From assembly GCA_002363575.1 (NCBI GenBank), contig DEWI01000071.1:1-8073 (forward strand): a stretch of 8,073 nucleotides of DNA. Direction: 5' to 3'. This stretch comes from Verrucomicrobia bacterium UBA3214 (GTDB lineage Bacteria; Verrucomicrobiota; Kiritimatiellia; RFP12; UBA1067). This document shows positions 1 through 5,589 of the stretch, piece by piece (the stretch's first letter is position 1; the number at the start of each line of letters is the position of its first letter). The notes under the pieces were generated by a model that saw only the letters and a list, made by a program, of their open reading frames with translations, made no database searches and was not told where the DNA came from. The translations under genes and the position numbers were made by a program.

Positions 1-313
1 CCTCGGCGACGAGCTTCTTCGCCTGTTCGGGATCGTAGCAAAGGCGCTGCACGACGCGCCCCTTGACGAGGTGCTCGGCGACGATTTCCTTGACGTCCTT
101 CGCGGTCACCTGGACGTAGAAGGTGCCCTGCGGAAGAATCTTGACGATCGGGCCCTGCTCGCAAAAGCCGAGGCAGCCGGTGACTACGACCTGGACTTTA
201 TCGGCGAGGCCTGCGGCCGCAAGCTCCTTCTTGAACTCTTCGACGACAGCGTCGCCGCCGCCTGAGCAGCACGCGGTGCCGCCGCACACGAGAACATACG
301 ATTCATATGCCAT
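1..313 (-). CDS. hndC: NuoF-like NAD(P)H-binding subunit of a soluble [FeFe] hydrogenase, N-terminal part (cut by window edge)
   Basis: The visible 104 residues are the thioredoxin-like [2Fe-2S] domain that precedes the FMN/NADH-binding core in hydrogenase NuoF-type subunits (HndC/HydB). The cluster ligands are visible as C10-x4-C15 (with an extra C16) and C47-x3-C51 in a TGCLGFCEQGP context. In this family the whole subunit oxidises or reduces NAD(P)H at FMN and passes electrons through Fe-S clusters towards the catalytic subunit in the cytoplasm. The ATG at 313 is preceded by AAAGGAAA at a normal distance. The rest of the protein, including the FMN, NADH and 4Fe-4S motifs, lies beyond base 1, so its completeness cannot be judged. 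It follows hndA and hndB on the same strand, the Desulfovibrio HndABCD order. A complex I NuoF normally lacks this extra N-terminal domain, which argues for a hydrogenase or formate dehydrogenase partner. HndC is the best name, but without the catalytic subunit in view formate dehydrogenase remains possible. Confidence 0.85.
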   Translation of the reverse strand, partial: MAYESYVLVCGGTACCSGGGDAVVEEFKKELAAAGLADKVQVVVTGCLGFCEQGPIVKILPQGTFYVQVTAKDVKEIVAEHLVKGRVVQRLCYDPEQAKKLVAE

Positions 314-350
314 TGTCGGTTTCCTTTGGAAAGTTTTGTCGGACTGAAAA

Positions 351-424
351 TCCCGGGTTGCCGGACGGTCCTTGCGACCCCTTGGCGCGGGGCGCCGAAA
401 GCGCCGGCGCAGTGCCGCCCGGGA
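351..424 (-). other. Structured spacer between hndB and hndC
   Basis: The 126-base gap holds a 7-base inverted pair, TCCCGGG at 351-357 and CCCGGGA at 418-424. It encloses a tighter hairpin with arms GGCGC (391-395) and GCGCC (401-405) around a 5-base loop. On the transcript this could fold as a two-level stem between the two reading frames. There is no U-run after it, so it is not a standard terminator. It might set relative subunit levels or slow RNA decay, but that is inference. In GC-rich DNA short stems arise easily by chance. Confidence 0.35.
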
Positions 425-439
425 ACTTCAAACTCCTTG

Positions 440-835
440 TCAGCCGTTCTTGACGATGTCGATCGACGGACGGTCGAGAATCTTGTCGTTGATCAGTTCG
501 TGGCCGATGATGTGCTTCTCGACGACATCCTTCGCCGTCGCGGCATCGACATGGCCGTAGATGACGGTCGGCATGCCGGGCGCCACGACTTCGACGGTCG
601 GCTCGGAATGGCACAGGCCCATGCAGCCGGTCTGGCGGATGAGGACGTTGGTAAGTCCCTTCTCCGAAATCGCATTGACGAGAGCGGTGAACGTATCCTT
701 GGCGCCTGCGGCGATTCCGCACGTGCCCATGCCCACGATCACCTGCACGTCCTTGTTGGATGCATCGCGCATCTCCATCGCCTTCTGCTTCTCCCCGCGC
801 ATCTTGCGCAGGTCTTCAAGTGTAAGCTTCGCCAT
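440..835 (-). CDS. hndB: HndB-type thioredoxin-like [2Fe-2S] ferredoxin subunit of NAD(P)-linked hydrogenase
   Basis: This 131-residue cytoplasmic protein matches the HndB family: a short helical N-terminus (MAKLTLEDLRK), then a thioredoxin-like [2Fe-2S] domain with GTCGIAAGA at 37-45 and TGCMGLCHSEP at 69-79. Only three cysteines exist in the protein: C39, C71 and C75. The position that would carry the first ligand of a C-x4-C pair is V34, so cluster binding needs another ligand or is altered. My recollection is that this is usual for HndB homologues, but I cannot confirm it here. In Hnd complexes it is thought to be an accessory electron carrier or structural subunit beside HndA and HndC. 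The reading frame is open up to 949, but the start at 835 is preferred: it has AAAGGAG (843-849) at good spacing, and the extra upstream residues look like translated spacer. It lies 193 bases after hndA and 126 bases before hndC, and its leader resembles the one before hndC. Confidence 0.87.
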   Translation of the reverse strand: MAKLTLEDLRKMRGEKQKAMEMRDASNKDVQVIVGMGTCGIAAGAKDTFTALVNAISEKGLTNVLIRQTGCMGLCHSEPTVEVVAPGMPTVIYGHVDAATAKDVVEKHIIGHELINDKILDRPSIDIVKNG

Positions 836-842
836 GAGTTTT

Positions 843-849
843 CTCCTTT
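843..849 (-). promoter_or_regulatory. Ribosome binding site that fixes the hndB start
   Basis: The minus strand reads AAAGGAG seven bases before the ATG at 835. It selects the 131-residue start over an in-frame ATG at 949. It sits inside the element AAACTTTCAAAGGAG (843-857), which recurs with one extra base before hndC (321-336). Confidence 0.75.
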
Positions 850-1001
850 GAAAGTTTGAAATCCTGAATCGTCCCGGGGGCCGCTTTGGCGCGGTTTGCG
901 CGTCTTTCCCGCCTTCAAGGCTCGAAGGACCGCGTTGGCGGGGCTTCAAGCCGCTCCGGCTTTCGCTTGTCTGGCGCGCCCGCCCTCCCCCGCGCCGGCA
1001 G

Positions 1002-1019
1002 GGGAGCGCCTGGGCTCCC
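1002..1019 (-). other. Short stem-loop just after hndA
   Basis: GGGAGC (1002-1007) and GCTCCC (1014-1019) can pair around a 6-base loop, nine bases past the hndA stop codon. No U-run follows on the transcript, and the next gene continues the same operon. A processing, stability or attenuation element is more plausible than a terminator. The remainder of the 836-1028 gap is GC-rich, with no reading frame I can support. Confidence 0.35.
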
Positions 1020-1028
1020 GGAGGCCGC

Positions 1029-1508
1029 TCAGCCGCGCTCGCGGTAGATGTTGATGATGCGCTCGACGTCCTTCGTCTCGAGCTTGCCGTGGACTTCGCC
1101 GTTCACGACCGCCACGGGAGCGAGCCCGCAGCATCCGAGGCAGCGCACCGCCTCCACGGAGAACATGCCGTCTTCCGTCGTCGCATTCAGGCCGACGCCG
1201 AGACGGCGCTCGAACTCCTTGATAATGTCGTCGCCGCCGCGCAGATAGCACGCCGTGCCAAGGCATACCTGGACATTGTACTTGCCGGCCTTCTGCAGAC
1301 GGAAGAAGTTGTAGAATGTGACGACGCCGTAGATCTTCGCGAGAGGCACTTCGAGAATCTTGCTCGTCTCGATCGCGATTTCACGCGGTATGTACCCGTA
1401 CGTCTGCTGAACACGGTGGAGCACCATGATCAAATTGCCGGGCTTCGCTTTCCATTCTTCTACGAATGCGCGCAGCTCGGGCGTCATCGTTTCAAGTTCC
1501 TTGCTCAT
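1029..1508 (-). CDS. hndA: NuoE-like [2Fe-2S] subunit of NAD(P)-linked [FeFe] hydrogenase
   Basis: The protein has 159 residues, the usual NuoE/HndA/HydC length. The N-terminal helical half (about 1-75) carries the family hallmarks LIMVLHRVQQTYGYIP at 26-41 and IYGVVTFYNFF at 59-69. The C-terminal half is a thioredoxin fold binding one [2Fe-2S] cluster through C82-x4-C87 (VCLGTAC) and C123-x3-C127 (CLGCC, with an extra C126). It accepts or donates electrons next to the FMN-bearing NuoF-like subunit in the cytoplasm. All four expected ligands are present and I see nothing degraded. The start at 1508 is preceded by AAGGAT about nine bases upstream. It is the first gene after a promoter at 1572-1543, so it probably opens the hydrogenase operon. 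NuoE of respiratory complex I is the alternative. The following hndB, which complex I lacks, favours hydrogenase or a related dehydrogenase. Confidence 0.92.
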   Translation of the reverse strand: MSKELETMTPELRAFVEEWKAKPGNLIMVLHRVQQTYGYIPREIAIETSKILEVPLAKIYGVVTFYNFFRLQKAGKYNVQVCLGTACYLRGGDDIIKEFERRLGVGLNATTEDGMFSVEAVRCLGCCGLAPVAVVNGEVHGKLETKDVERIINIYRERG

Positions 1509-1534
1509 CTTTGTTATCCTTGCTGGTCTGCGAT

Positions 1535-1579
1535 TGGCGGTGATTTTACCATATCGCCGCCATGTTAGTCAATTCTAAC
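1535..1579 (-). promoter_or_regulatory. Two inverted repeats around the hndA promoter (possible operators)
   Basis: One dyad, GTTAG (1564-1568) and CTAAC (1575-1579) with a 6-base centre, covers the -35 box. A second, TGGCGG (1535-1540) and CCGCCA (1557-1562) with a 16-base centre, brackets the -10 box. Both are perfect over their arms. They are suitably placed for a repressor or redox regulator. Neither resembles the Rex consensus as I know it, and no regulator gene is nearby. Function is inference. Confidence 0.35.
1543..1572 (-). promoter_or_regulatory. Sigma-70-type promoter of the hydrogenase operon
   Basis: On the minus strand TTGACT (1572-1567) is followed after 18 bases by TAAAAT (1548-1543). 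A TGG just before the -10 makes it an extended -10 element. Transcription would start near 1536, leaving a leader of about 28 bases before the hndA ATG at 1508. The esterase stop lies only about 40 bases upstream of the -35. I see no intrinsic terminator between them, so read-through from the preceding unit is possible. Confidence 0.7.
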
Positions 1580-1611
1580 TATGGGAAATTTGCACATTTG
1601 CCGGTTTTGCG

Positions 1612-3351
1612 TCATTTGCGCCTAGGCTCTTTGGAAGAGACGCGGAAGACGAAATCGGCGATTCTGTCGAGCGCGTTCCAGGAGGCGGTGCCCTTTGAAG
1701 CGGCGCGATGGAAGCAGTGGCCGCGCTTCACGAGAGTGTGGAGTTCGCCCTGAATACCCATGCGGCGCAGCTGCTCCCAGGCTTTCACGGAGTTCATGGC
1801 TGCCCAGCCGTCGGCGTCTCCATGGAGGAAGAGGATCGGCGGTGTGGCGAGATCGAAGGCGAATTCCGGAGCGAGGCGGTCGGAATCTTCGTTGCCACCA
1901 TGCGTATTGTGGCAATCAATGCCGTCCGTGAGGGCATATGCCGGATATACGGCCACTGCCCACGCGACGGAGCAGTCGAGCTTGTCTATCTTGTCAATGG
2001 GCAGATAGGAGCCGGTTTTCGACGAAGTGGCGATCATGAGCGCGAGGTGGCCGCCTGCGGAACTGCCCATGACGCCGACGCGCGAAGGATCGAGACCGCG
2101 CGCGGCCGCTTCGCTCTTGACAATACGCACCACACGCTGCGCATCCTGCCAGGCGGTGGTATGCTTGGCCAGGGGGGCGGCCGGCCGCGGATGGCGGTAT
2201 TTGACGGTCACGACCGTCATGCCGCGCTCGTTGAGCAGGCGGCGTATGGGCGCGACCTCGAAGCCGTCCGGCACGGAGCCGTTGTAGGAGCCGCCGGACC
2301 AGACGATCTGTATTGCTTTCGTCGTCAGATTCGTGGGGATGTGCCATTCGAGATACGGATCGTTCTGATGGGTCTGGAGGTCGGGCGTCTTGCCTTCCGG
2401 CCAGATTCTGGCGCGCTCGCACGAGCTTCTGGCGGCGTCGGAGCCATAGCGCTCCATGAGCGGCTCCTCCGGGCCGAGCGCGCCCAGGAAGCCGAGCTGG
2501 CGCATGAATTCGACAGCGCGCTCGAAGCCGAAAGCGCCATGCCCGACATCTGGATAGAGATGCAGCTCGGCGGGAATTTTGCGCTTGCGCAATTCGCGGT
2601 ACAGGCGTGTGGAGCCGAGAGGGGAATACACATCCTTGCCGCCGTGCAGAAAGCACATCGGGGGCGTCTTTTCGTCGAATTTGAAGCATGCGTCCACCGC
2701 GACGTCCGGGGCGTCGCCCATGCGCGAATCCGGTGTGCCGATGCCGTCGGTGAGAATGTACGCCGGCGCGAAGACGATCGCCCAATTCACGTGGCACGGG
2801 AGGTCGTCAAGGCCGTCGCGCTTCTCGTACGCCGGAGTCTGCGACGATGTCGCCAGGAGCGTCGCGAGATGCGAGCCGGCGCTCATGGAGATAGTGCCGA
2901 TTTTCTCGGGATCGAAGCCGCGCCTGGCCGCCTCGCTGCGCACCATGCGCACGGCGCGCTGCCCGTCCTCCCACGCGGTCTGGTAGATCGGCAGCCCCTC
3001 GGGGCGCGGCGTGCGATAGACGAAATTGACGCACTGGCAGCCGAGCGCAGTGAGTTCCTTCGCCCATTTTTTGACAAGGCGGACGTCGCAGCAGTTGCGG
3101 TAGCTGCCACCGGAAATCAAAATCATGCAGACGCCGTTCGGCTTCTCGGGAGCTTCGCACCACTCGATATAAGGGCGGCGCGCGGAATCCGGCGAAAACC
3201 CCTCGGCTTTCGACTCGTCTGTCATCGCCGCGATCTGATGCGGCTGCGGGTCGGGCATCGCGCCCTCCGGCCAGATGTACTCTCTTTCTCCGGCGCGCGC
3301 GACCATCACGGCCGCCGCGACGGCGAAACATGTCAGCAATATTCTTTTCAT
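1612..3351 (-). CDS. Secreted protein with two tandem alpha/beta-hydrolase (esterase) domains
   Basis: The 579-residue product starts with a signal peptide (basic MKR, hydrophobic 4-17, likely cleavage after ARA at 18-20) and so is probably exported to the periplasm or outside. Two homologous alpha/beta-hydrolase domains follow, about 25-290 and 316-570, each opening with IWPEG..PD.Q.HQ. Each keeps an SGGSY oxyanion segment (80-84 and 352-356). Domain 1 has nucleophile S157 (SMSAG), acid D240 (HGGKD) and base H271. Domain 2 has S431 (GSSAG), D514 (HGDAD) and H545. A gapless comparison of residues 125-170 with 399-444 gives 28 identities in 46. The fold matches the acetyl/feruloyl esterase-like group often used in polysaccharide degradation. 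The substrate is unknown, and a peptidase or lactonase is not excluded. Domain 1 is unusually cysteine-rich. An AAGGGAAA ribosome site supports the start. The gene begins 43 bases after ppaC and is the last of that unit. Confidence 0.85.
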   Translation of the reverse strand: MKRILLTCFAVAAAVMVARAGEREYIWPEGAMPDPQPHQIAAMTDESKAEGFSPDSARRPYIEWCEAPEKPNGVCMILISGGSYRNCCDVRLVKKWAKELTALGCQCVNFVYRTPRPEGLPIYQTAWEDGQRAVRMVRSEAARRGFDPEKIGTISMSAGSHLATLLATSSQTPAYEKRDGLDDLPCHVNWAIVFAPAYILTDGIGTPDSRMGDAPDVAVDACFKFDEKTPPMCFLHGGKDVYSPLGSTRLYRELRKRKIPAELHLYPDVGHGAFGFERAVEFMRQLGFLGALGPEEPLMERYGSDAARSSCERARIWPEGKTPDLQTHQNDPYLEWHIPTNLTTKAIQIVWSGGSYNGSVPDGFEVAPIRRLLNERGMTVVTVKYRHPRPAAPLAKHTTAWQDAQRVVRIVKSEAAARGLDPSRVGVMGSSAGGHLALMIATSSKTGSYLPIDKIDKLDCSVAWAVAVYPAYALTDGIDCHNTHGGNEDSDRLAPEFAFDLATPPILFLHGDADGWAAMNSVKAWEQLRRMGIQGELHTLVKRGHCFHRAASKGTASWNALDRIADFVFRVSSKEPRRK

Positions 3352-3394
3352 CGTCTTTGTTTCCCTTCCAAAACCTTTCCTGCAACGCGCCAGC

Positions 3395-4678
3395 CTAGGA
3401 AAGCGACCCTACGATTTCCGGCAGGAGCTGCTTCTTGCGCGAAAGCACGCCCGGCATGAGCAGCGTGCCGTCCGGGCCCTTGCGGTACGGCAAGGCGCGC
3501 AGGACGGCGCGGTCGCCGCGATACAAAAGCTCCGAGTTTCCGCGCACCGGGTCCGTCACCATGAGCGCCATGAAATCGAGGCCGGCGGAGGAAATCGTGC
3601 GATCCATCTCCTCGGCGAGGCCGGCGAGATGGCGATGGAAAAGCGCAAAGTGCGTTTCTTCCAGCTGCGCCAGCATGAAGCGCTTGCCGCATTCCGTGTA
3701 GAGCTTGGCATCGCTCGCCAGCGCCTCCTTCGCGCCCATCGAAGCCAACGGCGAATCCACCGCCATCATGCCTTCCATTATCGACGCGGCGCGCTCGCCG
3801 CAGATTTTCTCCAGCCACGCGCACATCAGGCGGTCCTCGTCCGTCGTGGTGGGGCTCTGAAAAAGAAGCGTGTCGGCGACGATGCCGGCGATAAGCACGC
3901 CGGCCGTCTCGCGGCGCGGGCGTTCGCCCGCCGCGCGATACATGCGCGCGACCAGCGTGCATGTCGAACCGACGACATCGGCGGTGTAGCGAATCGGCGC
4001 GCGCGTCGGCGCGAATGCGATGCGGTGGTGATCCACCACTTCTATCACCGGGACTTCTTCCAGACCAGGCACGCCCTGCTCCAGCTCGTTGTGATCTACG
4101 AGAATCATCCTGTACGGCGGCTCCCCGGCGAACGCGCTCTTGAGCACCGTGCCGACAAGCCGCCCTGCGTCATCCACGACGGGGAAGTGGTTGTGCGCGC
4201 TGCGGATGCACGCGGCGCGAATATCGTGGACGCGCTCGCTTTCCGCCAATACCAGCCCGCACTTATGCAGCGGGGCGCGGCCTACGGGAATCGAAAGGTC
4301 GGCCTTGGATATGAAAAGCGAAAGGAGTTTCGCCGGCGAAAGCATTCCGCAGAACATCCCCTTCGAGTCGCGCACGGGTAGAGAAGATTCGCCGCTCGCC
4401 TCCAGCCTCCCCAGAGCCTCTACGAGCGTCATATCCGCGTTTATCATCGGCACGCGAGGCTCGACGAGATCGCGCACGCGGATATAGACATCGCGGACGG
4501 CGCGCACGGGCTGAAGCGAGAAATGGTCGAAAACCCACTTCGTTCTCGCGCTCATGCGCCCTGCGCAGACGGCCTCCACATCCTGCATTCCGAGGCGGCG
4601 CCTGAGATCGGCGAGCGCGTACGCGCTCGCCACCGAATCCGTATCAGGATTCCTATGTCCGCATACGTACGTCTTCAT
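3395..4678 (-). CDS. ppaC: Manganese-dependent family II inorganic pyrophosphatase with CBS regulatory domains
   Basis: The enzyme hydrolyses pyrophosphate to phosphate in the cytoplasm, pulling biosynthetic reactions forward. The DHH core shows GHRNPDTDS at 7-15 (H8, D12, D14), LVDHNE at 193-198 (D195), VDHH at 215-218 and IVADT at 266-270 (D269), which together form the Mn site. The C-terminal DHHA2 domain ends with the phosphate-binding signature SRKKQ at 413-417. Two CBS repeats (about 70-125 and 138-185) are inserted between the first and second core motifs. No DRTGG domain is present. The 427-residue length fits a CBS form rather than the roughly 310-residue plain form. In characterised relatives AMP/ADP inhibit and ATP activates through the CBS pair, so energy-state control is likely here. 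The ATG at 4678 overlaps the lgt stop as ATGA, and I see no good Shine-Dalgarno, so translation probably depends on lgt. The frame stays open upstream to 5548, but that is antisense-free shadow of lgt in another frame. Confidence 0.93.
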   Translation of the reverse strand: MKTYVCGHRNPDTDSVASAYALADLRRRLGMQDVEAVCAGRMSARTKWVFDHFSLQPVRAVRDVYIRVRDLVEPRVPMINADMTLVEALGRLEASGESSLPVRDSKGMFCGMLSPAKLLSLFISKADLSIPVGRAPLHKCGLVLAESERVHDIRAACIRSAHNHFPVVDDAGRLVGTVLKSAFAGEPPYRMILVDHNELEQGVPGLEEVPVIEVVDHHRIAFAPTRAPIRYTADVVGSTCTLVARMYRAAGERPRRETAGVLIAGIVADTLLFQSPTTTDEDRLMCAWLEKICGERAASIMEGMMAVDSPLASMGAKEALASDAKLYTECGKRFMLAQLEETHFALFHRHLAGLAEEMDRTISSAGLDFMALMVTDPVRGNSELLYRGDRAVLRALPYRKGPDGTLLMPGVLSRKKQLLPEIVGSLS

Positions 4679-5472
4679 AGGGATTCGACGCGCGCACGGC
4701 GCGCCGCACGGAATATGAAAAACGCGCCCAGCGCGAACATGCAGACGGAAATGGTCTGCGCAATGGAAAGCGGCCCGACTTCGGCGCGCGGATCGCCGCG
4801 CAGATACTCTATGCCGAAGCGCACGAGCGCATACAGCGCGAGATACAACCCGGTGAGGAACCCCCTGCGGCTCTTCAGGCGGGCGTACAAGACGGCGAGA
4901 AGCGCGAATATCGCCAGCAACGCCGCCGCCTCCACAAGCTGCGTAGGCAAAACGCCGAGCGCGTGCGGCGCGTCCGGCGCGATTTCCCCTGCCTCGAGCT
5001 GCGCGTACCACGCCGGGGAATGCACCGGGAAATGGACGGCGAGCGCGCATTCCGAGCGCCTCCCGTAGCAGCAGCCGAAGAAAAAGCAGCCGATGCGCCC
5101 GAATGCGTGGCCAAGCGGAACGACCGTGCACATGTGGTCGCTGAGCGCCGTGAAAGATTCGCGTTTGACGATGCACCACGCGAAGTACCCGGCAATCGCG
5201 GCGATAAGCCCGCCGTAGAAGACGAGGCCGCCGCGATCGACCCGCAAAATCTGCCAGGGATCGGCTGCGAACTGCGTCTGCCAATTCTCTATGACGTAGG
5301 CGCAGCGCGCGCCGGCGATGCCGAGGATCGCCAGCAGCATCAGCAGCCCGGAGATGTCCTTGCGCCCGGAAAGGCGCTCGACGAGCCAACTGCACACGAA
5401 GAACCCGACGGCCATGCAGGCCCCGTAGGTCTTCAGATGGAGGAAGCCAATATCTATCAAGTCGGGATGCAC
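4675..5472 (-). CDS. lgt: Prolipoprotein diacylglyceryl transferase (Lgt)
   Basis: Lgt moves a diacylglyceryl group from phosphatidylglycerol to the lipobox cysteine of prelipoproteins, the first step of lipoprotein maturation in the inner membrane. The 265-residue protein has about seven hydrophobic segments (roughly 15-33, 43-61, 82-103, 115-135, 175-197, 205-222, 236-256), as in known Lgt. Family landmarks are the MHPDLIDIGF start, GGLVFYGGLI at 81-90, HAFGRIGC at 122-129 (R126 of the signature) and RFGIEYLRGDPR at 218-229. It departs from the E. coli type. The essential His of its FHGG motif is Tyr here (Y86), and the signature Asn after GRxG is Cys (C129) within a FFFGCCYG stretch. I recall similar forms in other phyla, so I treat it as a divergent but real Lgt. 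It starts with GTG and has no obvious ribosome site. It lies 117 bases after aconitase and overlaps ppaC by four bases. Confidence 0.92.
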   Translation of the reverse strand: MHPDLIDIGFLHLKTYGACMAVGFFVCSWLVERLSGRKDISGLLMLLAILGIAGARCAYVIENWQTQFAADPWQILRVDRGGLVFYGGLIAAIAGYFAWCIVKRESFTALSDHMCTVVPLGHAFGRIGCFFFGCCYGRRSECALAVHFPVHSPAWYAQLEAGEIAPDAPHALGVLPTQLVEAAALLAIFALLAVLYARLKSRRGFLTGLYLALYALVRFGIEYLRGDPRAEVGPLSIAQTISVCMFALGAFFIFRAARRARVESL

Positions 5473-5589
5473 GGCGGGGTATTCTGGGCTTTGGTTGCCG
5501 GGGCTTTCGGGGGGCGGTCGCGCGCCGCCGGCCGGCCGCGAAGCGCATCTTTGCGCCGACGCGGACGGTCTAAACGGCTTTGGCGTCGA

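Noticed and set aside
836..949. N-terminal extension of hndB to an ATG at 949
   Set aside because: The extra residues look like translated spacer, and a strong AAAGGAG site sits directly before the ATG at 835.
1002..1019. Stem-loop after hndA as an intrinsic terminator
   Set aside because: No U-run follows, and hndB and hndC belong to the same complex and lack promoters of their own that I can see.
1564..1579. Rex (NADH-sensing repressor) site at the hndA promoter
   Set aside because: The dyad GTTAG-N6-CTAAC does not fit the TTGTGAAnnnnTTCACAA-like Rex consensus. It is kept only as an unassigned dyad.
1708..3459. 583-codon reading frame on the plus strand opposite the esterase
   Set aside because: It mirrors a well-supported gene with signal peptide and catalytic triads. 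GC-rich codon use opens antisense frames, and the product is rich in Arg, Ala and His with no recognisable domain.
3275..4381. 368-codon reading frame on the plus strand opposite ppaC
   Set aside because: It is the antisense of a conserved pyrophosphatase core with no motif of its own.
4679..5548. N-terminal extension of ppaC to 5548 giving 717 residues
   Set aside because: The added part lies in another frame over all of lgt and is Arg/Ala-rich. The canonical family start MKTYVCGHRNPDTDS begins at 4678.
5543..5556. GCGCA/TGCGC hairpin with 4-base loop between acn and lgt
   Set aside because: A five-base stem with no U-run in GC-rich DNA is too weak to call a terminator or regulator.
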